64,000 nucleotides of DNA from positions 85,111,391 to 85,175,390 of the forward strand of contig NC_066580.1 in assembly GCF_024323335.1 (NCBI RefSeq). Reading direction: 5' to 3'. This document shows positions 47,578-59,825 of the stretch, one piece after another. The first letter of the stretch is position 1; each line of letters opens with the position of its first letter. The position numbers and the translations under genes were made by a program. The notes under the pieces were generated by a model. That model was given only the letters and a program-made list of their open reading frames with translations. It was not told the origin of the DNA and did no database searches. The DNA comes from Lathyrus oleraceus. Taxonomy: Eukaryota > Streptophyta > Magnoliopsida > Fabales > Fabaceae.

Positions 47578-50500
47578 TGTAAGACCCCAATTTTGGCCCT
47601 AAGATCCCTCATGGCCCATATCATATCATATCATGGCCTCAAGGATCATTGCATGCCTTAACTTCCCTCCTAGTGGGTGGGTTGCCTTGTGAGTTTGGTT
47701 CTTGGTCACCAAGCATGTATTGCATTTGTATATCATTGCTTTTCATATGTTTACTAACCAAAAGTACAAAAACATTGTCATCTAACCATGTTACTTGCAG
47801 CTGAAGCAATCATCAGTCAAACAGTCAAATCAGCCATTGAACAGTGGATGGTGGCCATTCTTGAAGAATTTGGGCACCATGATCAATCATCAAGAGTTCA
47901 TATAAGTTGTGACATCATTTGGAACCAAGATTTCAAGGGATTAGGGTTTGGAATTCATCAGAACATGGCCCAGTCATCCAAAACCCTAGAAAGTCAACTG
48001 TGCATTTAATCAGTGATTTGATGGTGGGAATTGGTTTGAGAGGTCTCATTCATGTCCATATAAGCCTCATATATCATGTCAAACATCATCATGGAAGAAT
48101 TTGAAGTCAAACAAAAAATTTCCCAAAATAGAAAGTTGACCTGTAATTGGAATTTGCCAAAAATGGAAAGTCTCGATCCTCAAAATTACATCATGATACA
48201 AGCTTCAAATGAATTTTTGCCCAACATGAAAGTTGAAGATCTTGTTTTCCCATTTCCAAAAAGTCCAAGAACACTCAATTCCCATGTTTGGTTGGCAAGT
48301 TATGATCAAATCATTCTCCAAAATTTTTGAACTTCAAAAGGCCATATCTTCCAAACCATTTGGCCAAATTGGGTGGGGTTTTTTGCTACAAGTCACATTT
48401 GATGCCCTCTTTTCAAATATGTCATCATCATTTACCAAAACCTCACCAATCAAAATGGCATTTTTGAACTAGCATGAATTAATTCAAGTGAGGTTGAAAA
48501 ATGAGTTTCAAAGTTAAGCCATTCCAACACATTCTACCACTTGGGAATATTCAGAAATCACATTTTGGACATGTTTAAGGCCCAAATTCGCAGCTGCACA
48601 CATCCACCTTGCCACATAAGTGAAATTGGTCAATTAGCAAAACACTTCCAAATTAGCAAATTCTGTTTACACTTCCATTAACCATGATTAGCAAACCTTA
48701 AACAACATATATATTGGACATTTTCTGCTGAACCAAGCCCTATCAGCCACATTCTAAACAGAAAAATTCCATTTCTCTCATTTTTTCATATTCTTCATTT
48801 TGGAAACTTTTCTGAAAAATTGCCAAAGGTTTCGAGCTAAGGTTGGTTGCTCCATCACATACCATCATCTGAGAACCTTTTACAAGCCTCAAATCCCAGC
48901 TGTAAGCAAGGAATCCTCAGCTGCTACTCAAGAGCATTTCCATGGCAGATGTTGTTTAGAGCTGTTTTGAACCTTCTTGAGCTGAAATCCTTCGACCATT
49001 CATCATCTAAAGCATTAATGTGCATCTGTTTCAACTGTTCGAGGCCAAAGAATCACGAAAGCATCACTGCCTTGCAGATTTGGTAAGTTTTCGACCATGA
49101 CCATTTGTAAAATCATAACATGCTTTAGAGAGATCTTTTTATGCTGAGTTCATTGGTGGTCGTAGTTTTGAAAATGGTTGAGTATGCTGAAAGATATGTC
49201 GATTTGAAATCTGATGTGTGAATATGTTTATGTTCGATTCATTCTTGTTAGTATGTTTTAATGAAAATGAATGCCATATTCTTGATGTGCTTGGTCTGCT
49301 GATTAGAATGATGTGCTTAATTCATGTTTCTGGAACATTTGTTCTTCACCTTAATGAAGACGACACTGTAGCTTCATGAACCCTAATCCCAAATGCCCAA
49401 AATTCTGTTTGTATTGGGTGTTTTCGTGTTTTGCATGGGAGAGACACTGTTTCATTGCCATGACGAATTGTAGCGTGACACGTCCCTAATTGCTGCGCAG
49501 CGTTTCACTTATACTTCCCCATATTTACCAAATTGCCACTCCGTGTTTTATTATTTAAATAAATCCATTAAATCATTTTATCCTTTTAATAATTATTTCA
49601 TTTTGATACACAAACTTACAAAATTCATAAGTCATCCAATTTTAATCCAAAATCCATGAGACTTTTTGCAAATTGTTCATCATGATCTCTAGTTATTTGT
49701 CATGATTTTTCCAGAATTTTTGGATGAATGGTTTTTAAATTGTGCTAGGGTTTATGACATGTGCTCATTTTATGTATGTTTTGCCAATTCAATTGTGAAA
49801 TGATGATGCTTTATCCAATGCCTTTGAATTTTTTTGTGCTTAAATTAGACACATTCATGGTGATTTTGGTGTAGAGTTTATGAATTTATCATTGCTGGTT
49901 TGTGAGTTATGATTTTTTGAATTAGGGTGTGACAATTTGTGTCACACCATTGATGTGCAACTTCATGATTTTCATTGCCATTCTTCTTGAACTCAAATTG
50001 CTTTGAATTTTTGCATGAATGTACTCTTGGATGTCTATTTTACATGTGATTTTTCTTGGAATTATTTGTGGCATTTCCTAATTGTTTGAGATTTTTCTCC
50101 CCTGTTTGGTCATATGTTGACTTTTTGTGACACATGTTCTCATATTGTTTGTGAAATTCTCATACTTTATTGGATGAACTTGAAATTTGACATGTGATTA
50201 GTAGACATCTTAAGCTTCGCCATGGTGTTGATCCCATTCATTTCTCATATGTTATCACTGATTTATGATTTTTTGAAGTTGATACATGTTTGGTTGACTT
50301 CTTTGAGCATGCTTAAACTTGCCTTGCCTTTCTGATTTTCATTTACCATCTTCCCTTGATCCAAATGAGTTGAAATTTGATATGCATGTCATGCTATGGA
50401 TTATGATTGATCATGAATTATTTGATAATTTTTTGAGTTGTTTATGATTGGATTTGAATTGAGTCTTGCTGTTGACTTCTAGGAGCTTTCATTTGCCATG

Positions 50501-53078
50501 CTTTGACCTAATTTGTTTATGAAATCATAATGATGAATGATATGAACATGAAACCAATTGAGTTTGCTTCTTGATTGTTTAAACTTGATTTTGATTGGAT
50601 TTCACTTGCTGTTTTGACTTTCTCATCCCCTTTTGACCCTAGTCTTGTCCTAGTGGTCCAGTTGCTCATGTTTGAGTTCATGTTTTCAGGTTAAGCAACA
50701 AATGCTCCAAAGAGATCATACAAATTTGATTAAGCTTGATTGTTTATCATGACTAATTTGTTGTTTTTGTAGGTTGCTTGGCTCATATGTTTTGAGCCTT
50801 GTGCATTGCACATTTACCTGATTGTTTTGACTGTTAATCCTTATCTCCTTTTGATTTAACTTTGAGTTGTGTACTGATTCTGTTTGACTATTTCAGGTAC
50901 CTTTAGTTGCTTAGTTCTTTAAGAACTTGCTTTGCTTTGCTTTAATAGCAATTTGCATTGAGGTATAATTCCTTTTCTTCATGTAGTCTGGAAGACCTGG
51001 CCTGTTACTTGGCCAGGCAACTGTCTGAAGTCCTCCTTAAGAGGCAATGCATGTGTGTGTTTACATTTGTCCTAAGCAGGAAAAGTCCTTCAAATAAGGC
51101 AATTGGTAGAATCCAAGAGATAAGCAACCTATCTCCTACTATTCTGTGAGTCTTCTCCTTGCTCCCATTACATGGTTGTAGCATTGAGATCTTAACCCAA
51201 GATCTATCGAGTCAATAAAATGTGGAGAGAGTTCCTACTTTCTGAACTCCCACACCTTCTGATATTCAAATGCTCTCCCTGACCAGGGATAAGAGCAATG
51301 AGGCACACCCCTCATATCCTTTCATCTGATTCACCTTAGCCTCTCAATGGCAAGGTTAAGAGCACCAGTGACCCTATTCCAGTTGGCTTCAATGCCTAAC
51401 CCTTTTGTGTGAGCCTGATTGTTTGGTTATAGTGTGTGCTGAATGCTTTCATTGATTGATTGTTTGCTTCATATACATATGTTTGCTTGCATACTCTGTG
51501 CATTTATCATCATTAATTGCTCATTAGTGCATGATCATCTCATTTGTCTTTGTGACATTATCATTGTTGTTTACCCATTGAGGACAATTGTAAGACCATC
51601 CTTTGGCTATTGTTCCTATGATATGGAAGTGAGTATAAGACCATTTCATTGGCCACTCATCTTATCTTTGCTTAAAGCATTTGTTTGATTGTATGTGAGG
51701 ATGCAATTATAAGTCCCTGTAAGTTGGCATTTGCTTTCCTATGATCATATGTTGCATTGTTTGATTGTATGTGAGGATACAATTGTAAATCCGTGTAATT
51801 TGGCATTTGTTTTCCTATGATCATATGTTAGAAGTTAGAGTAAGCCCAGATAGAGTGGCATCTGACATCCAAATGTTGTCTTTGTTGTTGGAGATTGGTA
51901 TAAGTCCAGTGATTGGCATCCGGTATCCACTTTCATTTTCTTTGTTAAGGAGATTAGTATAAGTCCATAGAGTGGCCTCTGATATCCAGTTCTGTTTTAG
52001 GAGATTGGTGTAAGTCCAGTGATTGGCATCCGGTATCCGCTTTTGTTGACTTTCTTCTTTTGCTTTGTTTGTTTGTTATTATTCATTGCCCATTCCAAAG
52101 GACACACTTGAATCATCTTCAATATGATCTCAAGAGGTGAACTCTAAGAAGTTTTACAATCCATCTTCATCCATTCATCCCCATTATGTCTTAGACCTTT
52201 TCACACATTACTTTCAAACTTGAGACAAATATTGTGCAAACATCTTCATGCTTTTCAAACTAAAAACCTGGACCCAAGTCCTTGACTTTTTTCAAACTCC
52301 ATTTCATAATACTTCTTTGAATTAATCTTAATCATACTTTGACTCAACTTTCATAATCATAATCAATTAACTTCACCCATTCAATTGTTTTGTGGCTTTG
52401 TCCATTCTTGCTAAGTTTTCATACATGAGCTATAGGTTTGATTTATCCTAGTTGGTTGATGTCAATCTCACCTATTTGTCCTTAGTTGATTGAATTGTAA
52501 GTCTTCCTTGCTTATTATAGGGTTAACCCCTCACTAGCAAGTTGAAGCTGTTCTAACATGGTGGACTTGTTGTTTGTATAAGGTTGAGTTTTCTCCCGTG
52601 GATAACGTAAGACCTTAGGGCTTGTGTTTAAAATTGAATCCACTAACTTTTGGAAATCTTTTAGCCGAACTACGGCGTTTTGATCCTTACCTTTGATGGA
52701 AGGTACGTAGGCAACAGGTTCATCCGTTCGAACACAAAAAAATAAAAAAAATTGTATATTCTTTTCTCACCATCCCAATCATGTTTGCACAATATTTATG
52801 TCATAACAAATAACAATTTATACAACAAAGTGTGAAAAGGGCTCCCTAGGAGTACCTAGGATGTAGTGGGTTCCTAACACCTTCCCATTGCGTAATTTAC
52901 CCCTTACCCAGACTCTCTGATCTTTTTATTAGTTTTCTACGCGTAAAACTTCTTAGGCTTTTGTTCGCTTTTTAGCCAGTCCTTTGGATAAATAAAAGTG
53001 CGGTGGCGACTCTAATTCATTGTATGCTTTGCTTATGATTTAACCAATAGATCATATAGCGACGAATACACCGCTACA
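47578..53078 (+). mobile_element. Solo LTR S, 5.5 kb
   Basis: A complete LTR (TGTAAGACCCC to CACCGCTACA, 5501 bp) flanked directly by GATAC on both sides, with no primer site or internal region. This is the product expected from recombination between the two LTRs of one element. Its ends are family II, while its middle shares with family I the dyad (49926-49948), the hairpin-rich block (about 50980-51440) and the 60-bp repeats (about 51836-52060). A TATA-like CATATATATTGG lies near 48697. Element C is its closest relative in the window, in inverted orientation. Confidence 0.94.
51836..52060 (+). repeat. About 60-bp tandem repeat in solo LTR S
   Basis: Four units built on GGAGATTGGTATAAGTCC then AGTGATTGGCATCCGGTATCC, preceded by two copies of a related roughly 75-bp unit (about 51690-51830). 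Element C carries the same array inverted at 61540-61900. Confidence 0.85.
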
Positions 53079-53083
53079 GATAC
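53079..53083. repeat. Target-site duplication GATAC, right copy, solo LTR S
   Basis: Matches 47573-47577. Confidence 0.94.
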
Positions 53084-53428
53084 TAAAATAAGTTCAAATA
53101 TGCATGAAATGATAAATTAAACAACTTCCCTTGATTGTATTTGACCATAGGCTGAGGTTGCTTCAATAGCAAGGCATTATTATACACAGATGAATTAGGG
53201 TTTCTCTAGGGAACAAACCTCAAACCCTTTGACTTGTTTTGATCAAAATGATGAATTGAGATGCTAGGGAGGCATATTTGATGGATGAGAGCTTTGGGAA
53301 CCATTACCATGCTTGCTTTCATCTTCTCTTGGCCATGTTATTGCACAAAGGATATCCTAGAAGCTTTGAACCTTGTGATTGCTCCAGCTACAAACAAAAG
53401 ATGTTAGTGACATATTTTTGTGCTTTGG
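53084..53428 (-). mobile_element. Element B LTR, piece 4 (near its 5' end)
   Basis: Continues piece 3. Its last bases, in element sense CCAAAGCACAAAAATATG, match the first 180-220 bases of the element 2 LTR (CCAAAAGCACAAAAATGTG near 35838). So about 180 bases of the B LTR start remain beyond element 3, outside the window. Confidence 0.82.
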
Positions 53429-56400
53429 TGTCGCATCCGCGAAAAACAACCGGCGGGCTAAAACAAAAACAAACAGAGCCGCCACTGTGCGTTATTTATC
53501 CCAAGAGAGGGAAAGGAAACGCTCAGAGTAAACCTGGAAAAAGCATGGTCTCGCGACCAAAGAGAAAGGGTAAGGGAGTCGGTTACGCAAGGGGAAGGTA
53601 TTAGCACCCCTCACGTCCGTCATACTCGACAGGATCCACGTTCTAGAAGAAAGAAAAGGTTGCTAAACAAACATCACACACACAAGGAACAACAAAGGTG
53701 GGGTTAAGAGGAAGAGGGCTCGCTAGGACATCGCATCCTATGCCTACATATCTCGTCTGGAACGAGAATCAGAGCTACTGTAGTTCGGCTTACGCACGCC
53801 GAAACAAACACACGCACAAACGCTGAGACATCAAAACAAACACAGATAGGCAAACATGGAACCCGACTACCAATCGATGGACTTACGTCAGCTTCCGAAC
53901 CAAACAACCCACACTGGAACGCGAATGCCACTTGATGGACTTATATCAGCTTCCAAGCACACAACAAGAACAAACAAACGAGTTACTAAGGAGTCGGGAA
54001 CTCGAGCCTAGCAACTGTCGAACAAACACACGCAAAAAGAAAAGAAAGTGCCCGGAGAGGTCTCGCACGACCATCCTGCCTACGTACCTCGTCTGGAACG
54101 AGGATCAGGGCGACGTAGTTCCCCTGAAAGGGAAAGAAATTCTAGCCAGAGACAAAGAGGAGACACACTACCAGGGAGCTGTACTCGAGCCTAGTGTTAT
54201 CATGCATCATTGCCCTATGTTATGGTTTCTACCTACTTGCACAACAGCAAGCTAATCCTATCCAGGAAGAAAGCAAGCATGCAAGCATAAACAAAGCAAA
54301 GCAAACATTCCACGTAGCACACACTATATCCAGTCAAGTGGGCTCAAACAAAGGGTTCGACTGCCAAGGTAAGTCATCTGTACAAGGGTGGTGCTAGCTC
54401 TTAACCCTGACATTGAGAGTCAGGGTGAAGCAGATGAAAGGTGAGTGAAGATTAGACTTCACAGCTCTTATCCCTGGCCAGGGAGAGCTTCAGACAAAGG
54501 AGCGTGGGTCCAGAAAGTGGGAACCCTTCTACGCTCAAGACTCTGACACAACTGTACAAAGTACGAGATCTTGGGTTTGTGTCCCAATGCATCAACACAG
54601 TGGTGTGAGCAGAGGGACGACTCAAAAGAATAACGGGATATAGATTATATATCTCTTTTATCCGTCAATTGCCTTAATCAAGGACTTTTCCTGCTTGGCA
54701 CAAAAAGTAAACAAGCACAAACATCGCCTCTTAAGGAGGACTTCAGACAGTTGCCTGGCCAAGTAACAGGCCAGGTCTTCCAGACTACATGGAGAATAGA
54801 AATTCTACCTCAATTGTTTTAAAAACCAAGCAACAGCAAGCAAGTTCTCAAGGAACTGTAAGCAACTTAATGTACCTGAAATCAATCAAGTATCATCAGT
54901 ACTCAGACAAACCAACAGTAAGCAGCAAATGTTAATATGTACAGTCAAACACAAGTTAATGCACACAAGTGCAAGCCATGAGCTCAAACTCAAGCATCAA
55001 ACCCTACAACACAAAACAAGTTAGTTTACAACATCAAACAAACTCAATTTAATCAACTTGCATTTTCCTCCTTAAGGCTTTTGCATCTCAACCTGAAAAT
55101 CCAAACCAAACATGAGAAACAAGACCACTAGGCCAAGCCTAGGGTCCAAAGGAGATTAAAAAATCAAAACAGCAAGTGAAAATTATCCAAAATCACATTC
55201 AAACAATTTAAAAGCAAATGCAATTGGTCCCATGCTCATATCAATCACCATTATCATTTTATGCACAAAATAACATCAAACATGCAATTTGCAACCTCAT
55301 ATGACCAAACAGAAAGATCTCAACCAAAAGCATATCAAAACAATTCAATTAATTCCACAAAAATTCAAGTATAAACAGAACACATTCAATGGATAGCATA
55401 TCAAATTTAATCTCAATTGGACAAGAGGAAGTAGGTCAATGAAAATCAAGAAGTTAAGACAAGTTCAAACAAGCCAACACAAGGCATCAAAACAAGCATC
55501 AACTTCCATAAATCATAAAACAGTGACAATACATGATAAATGAATGGGACAAAACCACCATGACCTATAATGTGTCTACAATCCACATGTCAAATTTCAC
55601 ATCCATCCAATTAAACATGAGAATTTCACAAGCAAAATACAATCATGTATCACAAAATGTCACAAAATGAGCCAACAGAAGAGAAAATTCCAATCAATTA
55701 GGAAATGCCATCAAAAATTCCAGAAACATTCTCATGTGATCTCAACATACACATGCTCATTCATGCCAAAAATTAGCTCAATCCAACATCCCTAGGCATG
55801 GCAAATAAAATCATGAAGTTCATCAAGCTTGGTGTGACACAAATTGTCACACCTCTAATAAAAAATTCATATCTCCTCAACCATGTATCGAAAAATTACA
55901 AACCACATACCAAAATCACCATCAAAGAGTCCAGAATAAGCACAAAAAATTTCATCAATTTATTTGGAAGCATCATAATTTCATGAAAGATATGGCAAGA
56001 CATGTACAAAAGTGACACATTCAATCAATCTCTAGACATTTTTATTTTCCACATGTGCACAAAAATCACAAAAATCACCATTAAAATCTACACATCATAA
56101 GGAGCATGGTGAAAAAAACCTCACAAATTTTGGACAAGAAATGAATCATCTATGAATTTTCTAAAGTTCATGTATAAAAATGAAATAGAAAATGAAAAAG
56201 AAAATGAAATAATATTAAGAATTAAAGAGATAATGGCATTGTTGTAAATACTGAACCACACGACCAAACGCGGTCGTTTCATTTAAGGCCATGGCGCGTT
56301 CCTATTGGTTGGCACTGGCGGTAAACACATTTTAAACAAGGCCAAGCGAAATTGAAGATCAAACGCGCTCTCCAACTTGTTCTTCATCAAGAACTTTCAG

Positions 56401-58334
56401 AGAATTTCCAGAAATGCTCATGAACTTTTCCTAACCAAATGCTACAATCCATACATCAAAAGAACCGTCTCTCCACCTAGATCATGAATATGCCATTGAT
56501 TTCTCCAAATTCTCAACATGTTATCCGGATCGATCAAAAATAGAAATGCACATCAAACTTCAAATCACGATTACTCTCTCAATACTTAATCAAATCACAA
56601 ACTACAAGCATCATGTTACTCTACATTGAAAGACCTACAGAAGCCACATCATAATTCATGCAATGGAGGAAATCGAATTTTACCTTGTAGATGATGGCAG
56701 ATGTTGATTTGGCACTTTCAAGGTCCAGCAAGTCAAAACAGATGGAGATTAATGGTCAAGAAGGTGAATAGAACGCGTGCCTTAGCTCAAAACAACTCCA
56801 GTTGCAAGAATTAGCAAAACACCATAGTAGACCAAGCTTTCCACAGTCCACGATTATCAAGCTTTTGGCATGGTTTTTGCAAAACAGTTCATCCACAAGT
56901 CTTGTAGAACATGGATCCAAGAAGAATGATGCAAATTGATGAAGATTTGGATGAGAAATGTTGAAAAATGTGTGATGAAGTTTTTGCGAATTTGGAGAGA
57001 AAATGGAGGGAAATTCTGTTAGAACCTTGAAGAATGTGATGTGATTATGAAATTCTGTTACAGTTAATGTTATATACCAACTTCTTAATCCACCTCTTAA
57101 TCTCAATTATCAAAAATCAAGTGATTAGCATAATTGCATTTTTAAGTGAAATGGCAAAATGGTCCTTTCCAAATTGGGCAATGTGACAGCAAAATGACAG
57201 TTCACACAACTTCTATTTGGCATTTGGGACGTGTTAGAATTGGTTCCATGTGCATAGGCCTTGTAAATCTCAAATTCACCATTCCATGCCAAAAATGCTA
57301 AATAGTCCACTTGAAATTTGACTTTTTGCTATGACCATTTTTGATGAATTTTGACCATACATCATGAAAGTACATGTGAAATGGAGTTTGCTCAAAGAAA
57401 GATCACTCAAATTGGCCACTCCATGTGAAAGTTATGCCACTTTGATTTTAGGCATTTTTGGAAATGATTGGGCCATAACTTGTCAACCATACATGGGAAT
57501 TTCAAGTTCTTGGGCTTTTTGGAAAGGTGAGAGCAAGATCTACAACTTTCATGTTGAACAAAAATCCATTTGAAGCATTTTTGGACATGTAATTTTGAGG
57601 TGAAAAACTTTCCATTTTTGGAAACTTCCATTACAAGTCACTTTCTATTTTTGGAAACTTTTTGTCCTGACTTTATTTTCTTCATTCTTGATGTTTGAAA
57701 TGTCAAATGAAACTTGTTTAGACATGAATGAAGTGTATCCAACTCTCTCCCACCTCCAAATCCATAAAATCAAGCACAGTTGACCACAGTTGACTTTTTC
57801 AACTGATAGATGAATTTGGCAATGCACTGATCAAGTTGTGGCTCAATCTCCTGATGAAATGGCTCAATAATGAAACCCTAGCTTCCATAAGCTCAATACA
57901 ATCTCATGATGATCCCCATATCTATTGTAGACCCCATCTCCTTCACAAGCCCTGATTGGCCCAATGCAACTGATTAGGGTTGACCAGTGGTCAAAACCCT
58001 AATCTCAAGGTATCTGATCAAACACTTGAACCTCTTGGATGATATCAAGACCATGATGATGATGATGTATCATTTCAACCAAGATGAAGATCAATCTCCT
58101 TGAGAATCAAAAAAACCCTAATTTAGACCACCACCCTCCTCAGATAGTTAATGATCCAGTTCAATGAAACCCTAGCTTGCATCATGACCTCTTCATCTCC
58201 TGATCAAGACTTGTGAGGATGATTTGCACAATGTAACCACATGATATGCAATATGTAATGCCTAATGACCTAAAAATGATATGCCATATGTTAAGCCAGT
58301 CCAAAGAGAGGAGGGCAAGTTTTGAGGTGTTACA
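53429..58334 (-). repeat. Element 3 3' LTR
   Basis: TGTCGCATCCG to GGTGTTACA. It has the U5 hairpin with two G-U pairs in element RNA (53617-53632), CTCGT/ACGAG hairpins near 53750 and 54090, the hairpin-rich block (about 54360-54800), the dyad (55831-55853) and a TATA-like GGTATATAAC in element sense near 57070. Confidence 0.92.
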
Positions 58335-58352
58335 GCTGCCCCTATTCAATCC
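58335..58352 (-). other. Polypurine tract region of element 3
   Basis: Same 18 bases as element 1 (13914-13931), directly next to the LTR terminus. Confidence 0.75.
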
Positions 58353-58506
58353 ACTGTGAACCTGTCGATATGAATAGCCTCGACTTTCAGATGATCAGGA
58401 TGAAGAGTGATTGAATACCAAGAACAGACGAACAATTTGCACTCTGATGGGAAATAGTTAACAACGCCTGTTAGAATCGGCAAAGAAACAGTCTTGAAAC
58501 AAAAAT

Positions 58507-58952
58507 CCGTCTGGTACGGAGAAAGTCGGCCTGATTACCGAAACAGGAATATATGGATAACTGGTAACACAAAGATAACCAAGGCCTGAACGCCACTCGT
58601 CAGTCTGAATACTGAACCTCGGAATATGAGAGTATTGATGTCGGTCTGAATACCGAAAGACTAGCCTGAACGCCACTTTGGTCTGAACACCACTTCGGTC
58701 TGGATACCGGAAAACCGGCCTGACTGCCACAAGCTGCATCGATCTAATTGTCGGAAGCTTCTTCGATCTGAAAATCGGAAACTTGGCCTGAACGCCTCAT
58801 CGGTCTGGATACCGCCTCGGTCTGAACACCGGAAAACTGGCCTGGATGCCATAAGTACTTCGACCTGATCATCGGAAGCTTCTTCGATCTGAAAATCGGA
58901 AACTTGGCCTGAACGCCACATCGGTCCGGATACCGCCTCGGCCTGAACACCG
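58507..58952 (-). repeat. Mini-hairpin array in the 3' noncoding region of element 3
   Basis: About 17 units of 14 bases, each with a 4-base arm, a 6-base loop beginning CTG or CCG, and a matching 4-base arm on the plus strand. Examples are CGGT/ACCG (58642-58655, 58801-58814), CGAT/ATCG (58764-58777, 58885-58898), CAGT/ACTG (58601-58614), TGGT/ACCA (58679-58692) and TGGC/GCCA (58838-58851, 58905-58918). A 121-bp higher-order unit is duplicated (58751-58871 and 58872-58960). Element 1 has only three or four units at the homologous place (14086-14185). Confidence 0.85.
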
Positions 58953-59424
58953 GAAAACTCTTCATGCCTATCAGTATCGACGAAGATAGCAAAACAATGA
59001 TAAGTGAGTCGGCACACATGCCACATACCCCATTCTGGGAACAACAACCGACAAACCGGCTATTCTTTCCTTCAACCCTAGCCAACGAACACTTTGCGTT
59101 TTAACTGGGGATTATTCTTTCTTGTTCTTCTCTTTTTTGGACCCTGAAACCTCTTTGATTACCATTCCCATCTTCGCTCGACAGAAACTTTGACTCATAA
59201 TCACGATGCCAAAACTCTCCAGAGTAACACCTTCACCTTTGGGCCAAACCACCTCTCAAACAAATACCACGGCTTGAGACTAGCGTATGCTTGCAATAAT
59301 GATGCATGATTGATTTTTCTGCGTAATGCTCCATAATTATGGAAATGCTACGCGATTTATTTTTCCTATGCAACATACTATGCTTATTCTACATGATGAA
59401 TGCATAAAAAGTATCCCCCTCAAG

Positions 59425-59825
59425 GTACTCTTCTAGGGAACTCGAGACACTCCGCTGAGGAACTCGCCAACACTCCGATTCCACCCTGCTGGGGAACAGC
59501 GCTGCTGCTAGAAAAAGCAACCCTTGCTGGGGAAAACCTCCTTTGCACCCGATCCGCCTGGGGATTGCCACTGGGGATAAGAACCACCAACGCTCTGTGG
59601 GGATGCAATAGACTTTGATTTGCTGGGGATAACCATCCTGAACCTGCTTTGGGAAACCCTCACAGATACCTCCGCTGGGGAAATAGCCGCCTTCAGGCCT
59701 GGCGACTGGGGAAACACCGATCTCAAACCCGCTGGGGATAACCATCCTGACCCTGCTAGGGAAAACGCAGACCTTGAATCTACTGGGGAGTTGGTCCTCA
59801 CGACTCTGCTTGGGGAGATACATCC
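59425..59825 (-). repeat. tRNA-3'-end-like repeat array (element 3)
   Basis: About 14 copies of GCTGGGGA or near variants in 400 bases, homologous to the element 1 array at 15305-15950 but with units gained and lost. Confidence 0.8.

Noticed and set aside
51690..52060. CRISPR-like array of 60-75 bp units in S (and C)
   Set aside because: Units are degenerate end to end, with no constant repeat and unique spacers, and no cas genes; it is an ordinary tandem repeat in an LTR.
46733..53428. The intervals between elements as unique host DNA
   Set aside because: Joined across the insertions they form one inverted LTR (element B) that aligns with elements A and 2 in order.
58458..59085. Overlapping minus-strand open frames of 93-128 codons with repeated FRYPDR-like peptides
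   Set aside because: They are translations of the mini-hairpin array in several frames; the RNA pattern explains the sequence better than a protein does.
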